Shown piece by piece: positions 40,849 to 49,353 of a stretch of 49,491 nucleotides of DNA. Source of the stretch: Pseudomonadota bacterium (GTDB taxonomy: Bacteria > Pseudomonadota > Alphaproteobacteria > Rhizobiales > Xanthobacteraceae); NCBI GenBank assembly GCA_023449855.1, contig JAEXHR010000131.1, forward strand, positions 1-49,491, read 5' to 3'. The translations under genes and the position numbers were made by a program. Every line of letters starts with the position of its first letter. Position 1 is the stretch's first letter. The notes below the pieces were generated by a model. That model saw only the letters and a program-made list of their open reading frames with translations. It searched no databases and was not told the DNA's origin.

Positions 40849-41511
40849 TCACATCAGCAGCAATCCCAGCTCGATCTCCCGAAACGCAAAGTAATTGCGC
40901 CGGATCCACTGATGCAGTTCCGTGGATGAATCGTGCTCCGACCTCAGATATCCGGTGAACGAGAAATTCAGCCGGTCGATATAGGTCTTCAGAAACGGCG
41001 GCAGCGCTGCGATATGCAGCGTCTTGCCTTGTGCGAGCGCGGGTGGGATCTCCCCGCGCAGCACCTGCTCGTTGTCGATCACATAAAGCGAGCGCGGCGG
41101 ATATTGCTGCTGCAGCATCTCGTAGGCACGGAGCGAAGCGCGGTCGCTGTCGCCCATGAACAGCACGATCGGCGCCACGCCGCGCCGCTGCGCTTCCTTC
41201 GCAAAGCCGATCTCGGCGGTCATTCTGAAGAACTCGTCGAAGGCGTGGTAGCCGAGGTCGATCACCTTCGCCATCTCGTCATGGACGATCAGCCGGTCCA
41301 TCAGCGCCATCTTGCCGAAGGTGTCGTCGACATCGGCGGTCTCGGTCAGCCGCGGCAGGAAGTCGAGCAGCGACGGCTCCTTCAGGCTGACATCGAAAGC
41401 GGTGACATCGCCGCGTTGCAGCTTGAGGAATTCCGTGAGCACGCGCGCCAGCAAGGTCTTGCCGACCTGCGGGCGTGTGGAGCAAATGATGTAGACGGGC
41501 GTGCGCGGCAT
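40849..41511 (-). CDS. ParA/MinD-like P-loop ATPase with altered Walker A
   Basis: A 220-residue protein. The P-loop is CSTRPQVGKT (10-19): GKT is kept, but the signature lysine of the deviant Walker A is R13 and the leading glycine is missing. A' is AFDVS (D40), and a Walker-B-like KVIDLGYH (D85) follows. These three elements line up with no gap against the neighbouring ParA-like protein at the same residue numbers, so the two are diverged paralogues. There is no membrane segment. No ParB or CheA/septum partner is nearby, so the cargo it might position is unknown; it could also be a metallo-chaperone or regulatory ATPase. The C-terminus ends in a leucine-rich FREIELGLLLM. Confidence 0.7.
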   Translation of the reverse strand: MPRTPVYIICSTRPQVGKTLLARVLTEFLKLQRGDVTAFDVSLKEPSLLDFLPRLTETADVDDTFGKMALMDRLIVHDEMAKVIDLGYHAFDEFFRMTAEIGFAKEAQRRGVAPIVLFMGDSDRASLRAYEMLQQQYPPRSLYVIDNEQVLRGEIPPALAQGKTLHIAALPPFLKTYIDRLNFSFTGYLRSEHDSSTELHQWIRRNYFAFREIELGLLLM

Positions 41512-41555
41512 GGCGCCAGTATATCGGGCGGATCGGCGCGGGGCTCAAGAGCTGT

Positions 41556-41583
41556 TGCCTCTCCCCGCATGCGAGGAGAGGCA
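41556..41583. repeat. Palindromic repeat between the two ParA-like genes
   Basis: TGCCTCTCC (41556-41564) pairs with GGAGAGGCA (41575-41583) around CCGCATGCGA. It belongs to the CTCTCCCC class also seen at 17006. It lies 10 bases after the stop of the upstream ParA-like gene and may reduce read-through to the second. Confidence 0.6.
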
Positions 41584-41593
41584 GGAAACGATC

Positions 41594-42349
41594 TTACTGC
41601 TCGCCCGGCGTGCGTGCGCTCGGCTTGTCGTGCACGATGTCCGTCAGCTTGATGCGATCGAATTCGCTCCAGACATTGGCCAGCCAGTGGCGGACATAGC
41701 CGCGCAGCACGAAGGAGTAATTGGCCGCCTCGTCATGCGGCCCCTTGTTGGCGACGAATTTCAGGAACGGCACGCTGGAGACTTCCACCTGCTCATAGGC
41801 CATCTCGTTCAGCTTCGGGATGGTGATCTCGGTGGCGCCCTTGATCTTGTGGAAATACGAGTTGTAGGTCGCCTGATCCCATTCGAAGAAGCTGGTGTTG
41901 TTGATGAAGTTCTTCACCAGGAAATACTTCGCGCCGTCCATGAAGCCGGCGGTCTCGGCGATTTCGTCCAGTGACGCGATCGAGGGTCCCAGTATATGGA
42001 ACACGGCGAAGGTGATCTGGCCGGACTTGGCCGCATCGAGGAAGCCGATATCGCGCAGCGAGGCGAGGGCAGGGGACAGCAGGCCTGCGCGGACGTCGAT
42101 CACGGTGACCGACGGCGCCACGGTGTTGAGCGTATCGAAAATCTTCATCTGATCCGAGGTGGTCGTCATATCGACGATCTCGGTGATATCCGAGTGGAAG
42201 CGCTTCAGCGTGCCGCGCGGCGATTCGGTGTCGAAGGCGCGCGTCGCGACGTTGTTGGCGCTGAAATAATCCAGAACGGTCCGCGACACCGTGGTCTTGC
42301 CGACCCCGCCCTTGTCCGCGCCGACGACGATCACTGCTGGCTTCGCCAT
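41594..42349 (-). CDS. ParA/MinD-like P-loop ATPase
   Basis: A 251-residue ATPase with the canonical deviant Walker A KGGVGKTT (13-20), A' motif AFDTES (D40) and Walker B VTVIDVRAG (D85). The N-terminal half is ParA-like; the C-terminal half (FFEWDQATYNSYFHKIKGAT, then YSFVLRGYVRHWLANVW) is not one I recognise. It precedes the shorter ParA-like gene by 82 bases on the same strand. Typical roles for the fold are DNA, plasmid or protein-complex positioning; no partner gene is adjacent, so function is open. The ATG at 42349 follows GGGAAA. Confidence 0.8.
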   Translation of the reverse strand: MAKPAVIVVGADKGGVGKTTVSRTVLDYFSANNVATRAFDTESPRGTLKRFHSDITEIVDMTTTSDQMKIFDTLNTVAPSVTVIDVRAGLLSPALASLRDIGFLDAAKSGQITFAVFHILGPSIASLDEIAETAGFMDGAKYFLVKNFINNTSFFEWDQATYNSYFHKIKGATEITIPKLNEMAYEQVEVSSVPFLKFVANKGPHDEAANYSFVLRGYVRHWLANVWSEFDRIKLTDIVHDKPSARTPGEQ

Positions 42350-42528
42350 GAATTTCCCTTAACTGCTCTGGATCCCCAAGACACGAGCGAGACTCGCGCA
42401 ATGCGCACTGTAGCCCATGCCTGCTTTGGGCGCGAACATGGCAGAAAGATGGGGGAATTCAATGACCCGTGGGCGACGGGAGACGGAAATCATTGGGGAA
42501 TTCGGGATGGATGCGGGGGCTCGACTTG

Positions 42529-42600
42529 CCGTCATCCGGCTTGACCGGGTGACCCGGTACGCTCCGGCCGGTGTTTGCTGGACCGGGCGACGGCAGACTC
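42529..42600. repeat. Repeat fragment, CGTCATCCGGCTTGACCGGG class
   Basis: CGTCATCCGGCTTGACCGGG followed by TGACCCGGT, with GACCGGGCGA near 42591. It looks like a decayed copy of the element at 21345-21425. It lies in the 255-base gap between the ParA-like gene and the M48 protease gene; I see nothing else there. Confidence 0.45.
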
Positions 42601-42604
42601 AATT

Positions 42605-43753
42605 TCAGGCGTGTTTGCCCCACGGACCTTGCGTCGGGGAGCTGCTGGTACCGCCGGCCTGGCCAGCGTCGGTCCAGGGCCCCGGATGGGCGGCCTCGCC
42701 CTCCGGCAGCGCCTGTGCCTCGTCCTCGGTCGTCTCGCCCGGCAATGCCAGCGGCCCGGGATCGTGCCCGCCGGCATATTTGATCAGCGCAGCCACCCTC
42801 GCATCCACCGATGGATGGGTCGCGAAAATATCCGCAAAGCCCGAGCGCGGATTGTCCACGCACATCTCCATCACCGCCGAGGTCGCCCCCGGCAGTTCGC
42901 CGCGATTCTCGATCTTGCGCAGCGCCGAGATCATGGCATCCGGGTTCTTGGTCAGTTCCACCGCGCCGGCATCGGCCATGAACTCGCGCGAGCGCGACAG
43001 AGCGAGGCGGATGACCTGCGAGAGCGCCCAGGCGACCACGAGCAGCATCACCGCGATGATGATGGCGAATACCGCCCCGCCGCCGCCCTTGCTGTCGCCC
43101 GACGAGGAGGACGATTGCGAGGATGAGCGCCCGGACGAGAAACGGAAATTGCCGTTGGAGAACGACCGGAACAGCAGTTCGGCGAACAGGCCGACTACCC
43201 CGGCGATGATGCCGGCGATCACCATCAGCTGCACGTCGCCATTGCGGATATGGGTCAGCTCATGGCCGAGCACAGCCTCGACCTCGTCATCGTCGAGATT
43301 GCGCAGCAGCCCGGTGGTCACCGTCACCGAATATTGCCGGGGATTGAGGCCGGTGGCGAAGGCGTTCAGCGCATCGTCCGGCATGATCTTCAGCTTCGGC
43401 ATCGGGATGCCGCGCGAGATGCACAGATTCTCCAGCAGGTTATACAGCCGCGGCTGCTCCTGCCGCGTCACGCTTTCGCTGCCGGTGATCATGTCGATCA
43501 TCTTCTGATGACCGAAATAGGAGATGACGATCCAGCCGATCGCCGCAATGGTGGCGAGCGGCATCGCCCACAACAGATCGCGCCACGCACGGTTCAGATA
43601 ATAGGGCAGCGTGCCGCGGCTGTTGCTCCACACTTCCAGCACCAGCGCGGCGGCGAACACGACCACATAGATCAGGACGAACAGGCCCGCCAGCAACAGC
43701 ATCGAACGCGTCTTGTTCGATGCGATATGCGTATAGAGACCATAAGCGGCCAT
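42605..43753 (-). CDS. M48-family membrane zinc metalloprotease (HtpX-like)
   Basis: A 382-residue membrane protease. Two N-terminal helices (about 18-42 and 60-80) precede the zinc site HELTH (164-168), with third ligand E257 in SREFMADAGA. A Ser-rich, flexible loop (about 207-219) and another hydrophobic segment (about 226-247) lie between. The C-terminal 50 residues are acidic and Gly/Pro-rich. It is longer than Escherichia coli HtpX (about 290 residues). It follows lemA by 26 bases on the same strand; lemA plus an M48 protease is a recurring bacterial pair, thought to act in membrane-protein quality control. Confidence 0.9.
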   Translation of the reverse strand: MAAYGLYTHIASNKTRSMLLLAGLFVLIYVVVFAAALVLEVWSNSRGTLPYYLNRAWRDLLWAMPLATIAAIGWIVISYFGHQKMIDMITGSESVTRQEQPRLYNLLENLCISRGIPMPKLKIMPDDALNAFATGLNPRQYSVTVTTGLLRNLDDDEVEAVLGHELTHIRNGDVQLMVIAGIIAGVVGLFAELLFRSFSNGNFRFSSGRSSSQSSSSSGDSKGGGGAVFAIIIAVMLLVVAWALSQVIRLALSRSREFMADAGAVELTKNPDAMISALRKIENRGELPGATSAVMEMCVDNPRSGFADIFATHPSVDARVAALIKYAGGHDPGPLALPGETTEDEAQALPEGEAAHPGPWTDAGQAGGTSSSPTQGPWGKHA

Positions 43754-43779
43754 GATGCGCTACCCGGCTCAGGCCGCGG

Positions 43780-44340
43780 TCAGAACTTGACCGACGGCAC
43801 CGCCTCGACCTGCGTGCGTGTCTCGCCGAGGTCGAAGAACTGCTTGGCGTGGAAGCCCAGCGCGCCGGCGAACAGCGCGGCTGGCAACTGCTGGATGCCG
43901 GTGTTGTATTCGGACACGGCATTGTTGAAGAAGCGGCGCGACGCGGCGATCTTGTTCTCGATGTCCGAGAGCTCGCTCTGCAGCTGCTGGAAATTCGTAT
44001 TGGCCTTGAGATCCGGATAGGCCTCCGACAGCGCGATCAGCCGGCCCAGTGCTCCGGAGAGCTGGTTCTCCGCCGCCGAGACCTGGCCCGGCCCCTGCGC
44101 CTGCATTGCCGAATTGCGCGCCTTGATGACGTCGTCCAGCGTGCCGCGCTCGTGCGAGGCATAGCCTTTTACGGTCTCCACGAGGTTCGGGATCAGGTCG
44201 TGGCGCATTTTCAGCTGCACGTCGATGTCGGCGAAGGCCTGATCGACCCGTTGCCGCAGGGCGACGAGCTGGTTGTAGGTCATGAACAGAAAGACGGCGA
44301 TGACCACGATCACGCCGAGAACGATCCAGCCGGACGACAT
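43780..44340 (-). CDS. lemA: LemA family protein
   Basis: A 186-residue membrane-anchored protein. One helix at about residues 5-21 (WIVLGVIVVIAVFLFMT) is followed by a cytosolic or periplasmic helical domain with the family signatures YNQLVALRQRVDQAFADIDV, LKMRHDLIPNLVETVKGYA and EYNTGIQQLPAALFAG. The ATG at 44340 follows GGGGAG by 8 bases and starts directly before the membrane helix; the open frame extends 75 codons further up with unrelated sequence. LemA proteins have no agreed biochemical activity. It is the first gene of a two-gene unit with the protease. Confidence 0.93.
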   Translation of the reverse strand: MSSGWIVLGVIVVIAVFLFMTYNQLVALRQRVDQAFADIDVQLKMRHDLIPNLVETVKGYASHERGTLDDVIKARNSAMQAQGPGQVSAAENQLSGALGRLIALSEAYPDLKANTNFQQLQSELSDIENKIAASRRFFNNAVSEYNTGIQQLPAALFAGALGFHAKQFFDLGETRTQVEAVPSVKF

Positions 44341-44675
44341 TGAGTGAAGCTCCCCAGAGAAATCATCGATGCCGCAGCGTAGCCGATTGCCCGGCCGCGC
44401 GGCAGCCATTGGTCGCCCCAGGCGGAAAATACGTTCAACGGATCGGATACCTGGGCCGTCACCTGGGCGGCACGATATCCCGCTAGTGACGCGTATAAAT
44501 CCTGCATGCACGTGATAATAAGTGTGTGATTCCGCACACCGTTGCGGCAATGCATCACCCGCCATGAGTCAGAGGCAAATAGTTTGCGGGTTAGCGTTGT
44601 TGCGCGATTTGTCACCCGACTGTCATCCCCGAAACCTAATGAGCCTTAACTTTCCTTGGGCTGAGGTTGGGACTG
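44341..44675. other. 335-base divergent gap, lemA / autotransporter
   Basis: No gene is recognisable. The gap should hold both promoters. GTGTG-TGATTCCG-CACAC (44523-44540) is an imperfect inverted repeat, and the stretch 44490-44530 is AT-rich for this genome (TATAAATCC and ATAATAAGTG). I cannot assign a -35/-10 pair with confidence. Confidence 0.4.
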
Positions 44676-47645
44676 ATGTGGGAATGGCGTAACGGCGCGA
44701 GCCGGCTGGCGATGAGTGTGGTTGTGGCGGCGCTGTTCGCGCCGATGGCAGCAGAGGCGCAGACCTTCACGGTAGCTCCAGGAGCAACGGACACCGTCAC
44801 GAAGACCCTCAGCGGTACGCAGACTGGCACCGTGAATGCCGGCGGTACGCTGCGTTCGACGAGTGGCACAGCGACGGTGAACTGGAACGGCGCGTCCACC
44901 GGGGTCGTTATCACCAACTCGGGCACTATCGAGAACACGGGCACGGGCCGCACTATCGACGGCACCGGCGCAACGGCGAACCGGACCTTCACTTTCATCA
45001 ACAATGTCGGCGCAATCGTGCGTACGACCCAGAACGACGCCTTCCGCTTCAATCTTGCGATGACGTCGGGCACCATCGTGATCGACAATGCCGGGCTGAT
45101 TCAGGCCGGGGGCACCGGCTATGCTGGCCTTGGACAGGCGCTGGATTTTCGCGGCATGATCGGCGCGGCGTCGATGACGATCATCAATCGCGCGACCGGC
45201 GTGATCGAGTCCTTGACTGACGATGCAATTCGTCCTGGCGTGAACGCCGTGATCAACAACTCTGGCATCATTCGCAGCTTCGGCGCGAATACGTCGGGTG
45301 GCCTCAATGGCACTTCGGACGGCATCGATGCCGGCGGCAATCTTGGTGTGGTCGTCAACAATCAGGCCGGTGGCCTGATTTCCGGTGCACGCCACGGCAT
45401 CACCGCGGATAACGGCATCACGGTCAACAATGCCGCGGGCGGCACAATCATCGGCCGTAACGGTTCGGGCGTCGGCTCGGACGGCGGCGGCACTGTGACC
45501 AATTACGGTCGGATCACGGGTGCCTATGCGGGCGTCGGCAACATCTTCAATTCGGATGGAACAGCGCAGGTCAACGGCGACGGCGACGGCGTCGATCTCG
45601 ATCTCGCCGGCACGATCACCAATTACGGGATCATCGAAGGCATCGGCGCCGGCGGCTATGATAGCGGCGGCCGCGCGAATTCCAGCGAAGGCATCTCCAT
45701 TGGTGGTGGCACCATCACCAATTACGGGACCATCAGCGGTGCCAATACCGGTATCGTCGTCAACGACGACAAGAATGCGGATCGTAGCGGCACAGCGGCC
45801 ACAACCATCATCAACTATGCCGGCGGCACCATCGTCGGGCAGGCCGGCTATGCCATCCGTCTTGAAAACAAGAGCACGACGACCCCGGCCATCAACAATG
45901 ACACGATCGTCAACTACGGCACCATCATCGGCAATGGCACCATCCCGGACCCGAATGCGATCGTGCTGATGAACACCGGCGTTGCCGATCCCAATTCGGC
46001 CGGCACGCTCAACGGCGTCACCTATACCGGCACCGGCAATGCCCGCTTCATCCGCGGCGACGGCTCGGCGATCCAGATGGGCGAGGGCAACGACGTTCTC
46101 ACCAATTACGGCACCATCATCGGCAATACCGGCCGCGCCGTGAACATGGAAGGCGGCAACGACACCGTCAACATCATGAAGGGCTCGCGCATCGCCGGGC
46201 TCGTCGATGGCGGCACCGGCACCAATACGCTGAACTACAACAAGGTCGGTCTCGGCGAAGCCAATCGTGCGGCGCTGATGGCAGGGCAGACGGTCAATAT
46301 CGGCGGCACGCTCTATACGTCGTTCCAGATCGTCAACGCCAATGCGCCTTCATTCTCCGCGCTGGCCGGCGCCAATGCGGCGGGTATCGCAAATCTGTTC
46401 GACAATCTGCCGCTCAACGCGACCGGCCTCGGCGTGGTCGACATGCTCGACAAGGTCGCCAGCTCCGGCGATATCGGCGCGGCGCTTAGCCAGCTCACGC
46501 CGTCGTCCTATCAGAGCCTCGGCCGCATCGGCATGAACAATGTCCAGCAGACCACCTCGCTGGTCGGCCAGCATCTCACGCAGAACCGCATCAACGGTCT
46601 CGGCACCGATGTGTCCGGCCTCGGCAATGCGATGGCGATGTTCGACGGCGGCATGTTCGATCGCAATTTTGGCGGCGATCGTGCGCTTGCCGCGGTCATG
46701 GCTTTCCCCGGCAGCGCGGGCTCCTCGCTGGCCGAAGCCGGCTGGGGCACCGGCGTTGCTGAAGCAATGGCTTATGCGCCGATCAACAAGGCGCCGGCGC
46801 TGCGCCCGATTGCGGTCACTGCCGATCACGGCTTCTTCGTCACCTCCGGCGCGAGCTTCGCACGGGAAGGCGCGCGTGCGGATGCTCCGGGCTTCAAGGC
46901 GAATACCGTGAATGTGCTGGCCGGCTACGACCAGCGCCTCAACGACAGCATCGTCGCCGGCGTGTTCGGTGGCTATGCCTTCACCCGCGGCGACACCGAC
47001 GGCAATGGCAGCAACGCCCGCATCTCCACCGGCACCATCGGTGGTTACGGCACCTGGCAGGCGCCGACGTGGTTTGCGACCTTGATGGGTCTCTATGGCT
47101 TCAGCGATTACACGACGTCGCGCATCGCGCTCGGTGCGGCCAATGACGCCACCTTCAGCGGCGATCACTATGCGATCCGTGGCACCGTGGGCACCGACAT
47201 CCGCGTCAGCGGCTGGGTGGTGACGCCCGAGATCGGCCTGCAATATACCCGCATGATGACCGACGGCTTCACCGAGCGCGGCGGCGCGGCGGCGCTGATC
47301 GTCGGCAGCGACAGCGCGGAATCGCTGCGCTCCAGCCTCGGCGCGCGTTTCGCTTATGACTATGCGTATAACGGTGGCGTGCTGACGCCGGAACTGCGCT
47401 TCGCGTGGTTGCACGAATTCAGCGACGGCATCCGCGGCATCAATGCGAGCTTCGCGGATACCACCCTGCCGGGCTCGTTCGTGACGTCGACCGCGTCAGG
47501 CATCCGCGATCGCGGCGTGCTCGGCGCGGGCCTCTCCGGCAAGCTGGCGCCGCTCACGGTGCTGTCGGTGAACTACGACGCCATCGTCGGCGGCAGCGAT
47601 ACGGTGACCCATCAGGTCATGGGGCGCATCAAGCACGCGTTCTGA
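44676..47645 (+). CDS. Autotransporter (type Va secretion) with repetitive beta-helix passenger
   Basis: A 989-residue secreted surface protein. A signal peptide ends at AAEA|QTF near residue 29. The passenger (about 30-690) is Gly/Asn/Thr-rich with repeated beta-helix rungs of the form (I/V)TNYG(T/I/R)I.G, for example ITNYGTISGANTG, IVNYGTIIGNG and LTNYGTIIGNT. The C-terminal translocator barrel (about 710-989) starts around NVLAGYDQRLNDSIVAGVFG and ends with the outer-membrane signature GRIKHAF. I prefer the ATG at 44676 (GAGG 9 bases upstream) over a TTG at 44667. There is no visible protease or lipase triad, so adhesion or surface structure is more likely than catalysis. Confidence 0.92.
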   Translation: MWEWRNGASRLAMSVVVAALFAPMAAEAQTFTVAPGATDTVTKTLSGTQTGTVNAGGTLRSTSGTATVNWNGASTGVVITNSGTIENTGTGRTIDGTGATANRTFTFINNVGAIVRTTQNDAFRFNLAMTSGTIVIDNAGLIQAGGTGYAGLGQALDFRGMIGAASMTIINRATGVIESLTDDAIRPGVNAVINNSGIIRSFGANTSGGLNGTSDGIDAGGNLGVVVNNQAGGLISGARHGITADNGITVNNAAGGTIIGRNGSGVGSDGGGTVTNYGRITGAYAGVGNIFNSDGTAQVNGDGDGVDLDLAGTITNYGIIEGIGAGGYDSGGRANSSEGISIGGGTITNYGTISGANTGIVVNDDKNADRSGTAATTIINYAGGTIVGQAGYAIRLENKSTTTPAINNDTIVNYGTIIGNGTIPDPNAIVLMNTGVADPNSAGTLNGVTYTGTGNARFIRGDGSAIQMGEGNDVLTNYGTIIGNTGRAVNMEGGNDTVNIMKGSRIAGLVDGGTGTNTLNYNKVGLGEANRAALMAGQTVNIGGTLYTSFQIVNANAPSFSALAGANAAGIANLFDNLPLNATGLGVVDMLDKVASSGDIGAALSQLTPSSYQSLGRIGMNNVQQTTSLVGQHLTQNRINGLGTDVSGLGNAMAMFDGGMFDRNFGGDRALAAVMAFPGSAGSSLAEAGWGTGVAEAMAYAPINKAPALRPIAVTADHGFFVTSGASFAREGARADAPGFKANTVNVLAGYDQRLNDSIVAGVFGGYAFTRGDTDGNGSNARISTGTIGGYGTWQAPTWFATLMGLYGFSDYTTSRIALGAANDATFSGDHYAIRGTVGTDIRVSGWVVTPEIGLQYTRMMTDGFTERGGAAALIVGSDSAESLRSSLGARFAYDYAYNGGVLTPELRFAWLHEFSDGIRGINASFADTTLPGSFVTSTASGIRDRGVLGAGLSGKLAPLTVLSVNYDAIVGGSDTVTHQVMGRIKHAF

Positions 47646-47650
47646 TGATC

Positions 47651-47782
47651 CCCTCTCCCGCTTGCGGGAGGATCGTAGGATGGGTTGAGCGTAGGCGCGG
47701 AAGCGCCGGAGCGACAACCCATCAGCCGAGCCTGCCGTGGTCGTTGCGCGATGGGTTTTCGCTCCGCTCAACCCATCCTACG
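47651..47782. repeat. Long palindromic element, GTAGGATGGGTTGAGC class, with flanking hairpin
   Basis: CGTAGGATGGGTTGAGCG (47674-47691) is mirrored by CGCTCAACCCATCCTACG (47765-47782), an 18-bp perfect inverted repeat; inner GACAACCCATCA and CGATGGGTTTTC pair partly. A small hairpin CCTCTCCCGC-TT-GCGGGAGG directly precedes it and may terminate the autotransporter gene. It is a non-coding element of a type common in Bradyrhizobium-group genomes. Confidence 0.8.
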
Positions 47783-47808
47783 GCCACGCCACGCGCAGCG
47801 GAGAAGCG

Positions 47809-48189
47809 TTACGGCGTTGCCAGATGCCATGCGCCGTTCAGGAATCCGTCGCCATTGATCTGGCCCGGTGCCGTATCCTTCTTGAACGTGTAGAGCGGCT
47901 TGCCCTTATAGGCCCACATCTTCTTGCCGTCGTCGCGCACGACGATGGTCATGTCGGCGGTGGGCTTGGCGCTATCGGAGGCGAACAGCGGCGGCCAGTT
48001 CTCGGCGCAGGGGCCGTTGCACATGGACTTGCCGCCCATGTCCTTGTCGAAGGTGTAAAGCGTCATGCCCTTGTCGTCGACGAAGGTCTTGCCCTTCGGT
48101 GTGTCGGCGGTCTTCAGCGCCTGCGCGGAGGCGGCGGATGCGGCAAGCAGAACGGCCAGCGCCGCAGCGGTGGCGAATGATTTGGTCAT
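47809..48189 (-). CDS. Small secreted protein with paired YTF..D motifs (COG4315-like)
   Basis: A 126-residue exported protein. A signal peptide of about 23 residues (ALAVLLAASAASA|QAL) has no lipobox Cys. The mature part has two copies of the Yx(F/W)xxD motif, MTLYTFDKD and KPLYTFKKD, around a CNGPCAENWPPLFA segment that is conserved in this family of secreted repeat proteins. The two Cys may form a disulfide or bind a metal. The ATG follows GGGAG by 9 bases; the upstream extension to 48282 reads through the neighbouring repeat. Biochemical role is unknown. Confidence 0.86.
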   Translation of the reverse strand: MTKSFATAAALAVLLAASAASAQALKTADTPKGKTFVDDKGMTLYTFDKDMGGKSMCNGPCAENWPPLFASDSAKPTADMTIVVRDDGKKMWAYKGKPLYTFKKDTAPGQINGDGFLNGAWHLATP

Positions 48190-48272
48190 GAGCGGTACTC
48201 CCTGATGAGTGATGCAACGCAGTCGCGTCAGGAGTAGGAACGCTGGGGGCTGGGGATTATTCCCCGGCCTCT

Positions 48273-48363
48273 CAGCCGTCATTGCGAGCGCAGCGAAGCA
48301 ATCCAGAAGGCCAGAAACAGGGACTGGATTGCTTCGTCGCTACGCTCCGCGCAATGACGGCTG
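48273..48363. repeat. Long palindromic element, CGTCATTGCGAGCG class
   Basis: CAGCCGTCATTGCG (48273-48286) is mirrored by CGCAATGACGGCTG (48350-48363), with further arms GCGAAGCAATCCAG and CTGGATTGCTTCG inside. The whole 91 bases can fold as one long stem. This element type is known to be widespread in alphaproteobacterial intergenic DNA. It sits between the small secreted protein gene and the methyltransferase gene. Confidence 0.82.
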
Positions 48364-48368
48364 AAAGG

Positions 48369-49331
48369 TCAAGGAACCGTATCGCCCCAATCAAGCTTGC
48401 GAAATTTTGCGTAGAGCGCCTTGTCCCGCTTCGGCGCAACGGCGGCGATGACGCCGCTTTCTGCGCAGAGTTTTGCCGTGATCGCAATCTTCGTCGTCAC
48501 CGGCTGCGCCAGTACGCGCGACGGCCGCAGCGCGGCAGGCCTGCGCGACACCGCGAGATAAATAAATTTCTCGTCCTCATAGGGAAGTTCCGCGGATTTG
48601 AGTTGTTTATGTGCGCGGGAGCGCTGCAGTCGCTGGCTGAAATGGCACCAGTCCGGTTTTACCAGCGGGCAGGCTTCGTCATGCGGGCAGGGCGCAATCA
48701 CATGCGCGCCGGCTTTGATGAGCTGCGCGCGTGCATCGAGGATGCGTTGATATCCGGCCGGTGTGCCCGGCTCGACAATGACGAGCGTGTCGTTCGTCTT
48801 CGCCCACATGGCGGCGACGAGCTTTGCGCGCGTGGTGTCGGTGAGTTCGTTGATGACGTAGCTGGCGATGACGAGATCGGCGGCATGTGCTTCAGCAATC
48901 TTCGTCGGTGCGTCGCCGAGCGAGTAATCGATCGTGCGATCGGTCTCGCGCGCCAGTTCGATGGCCAGAGCACGCAGCGCCGGATTGGCATCGAGCAGCG
49001 CAAACGTTTCCAGCGTCTCGAAGGCCTCCGCGCAGGCCCATGTCGCCGTGCCCGGCCCGGCGCCGCAATCGAGCAGCGAGGTCGGTGCAAAATCCGGGCG
49101 GATTTCCTGCAGCGCGTTCAGACTGGCGACAACGGCCGCATAGGTCGCCGGCATGCGGGCCAGGGCGTAAGCGAGCGCGTCGCTCTCGTTGCGGATCGTC
49201 GCCGAGCCACCGCCCGAGCGATAGGTTTTGGAGATGGTATCGGAGCGCTGGGCTGCGTCTGACCGCGAAACGCCGTGCAGGCGGGCAGCGAGCGTTGCAG
49301 TGATGGGTGCGGGAAGATCGGGCGAGGTCAT
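48369..49331 (-). CDS. Rsm22-like ribosomal small-subunit methyltransferase family protein
   Basis: A 320-residue protein of the Rsm22 family, related to the mitochondrial small-ribosomal-subunit methyltransferase-like factor. The SAM site is LLDCGAGPGTATWA (87-100), with a second motif DLVIASYVINEL (152-163). A cysteine cluster, C215, C221 and C229 in CPHDEACPLVKPDWCHF, is the usual metal or Fe-S site of the family. The ATG at 49331 gives a plausible N-terminus (MTSPDLPAPITATLAARL); the open frame above it runs through a repeat. The methylation target is not established for bacterial members. Confidence 0.87.
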   Translation of the reverse strand: MTSPDLPAPITATLAARLHGVSRSDAAQRSDTISKTYRSGGGSATIRNESDALAYALARMPATYAAVVASLNALQEIRPDFAPTSLLDCGAGPGTATWACAEAFETLETFALLDANPALRALAIELARETDRTIDYSLGDAPTKIAEAHAADLVIASYVINELTDTTRAKLVAAMWAKTNDTLVIVEPGTPAGYQRILDARAQLIKAGAHVIAPCPHDEACPLVKPDWCHFSQRLQRSRAHKQLKSAELPYEDEKFIYLAVSRRPAALRPSRVLAQPVTTKIAITAKLCAESGVIAAVAPKRDKALYAKFRKLDWGDTVP

Positions 49332-49353
49332 CTCAGCAGCGACGCTCCTCTGA

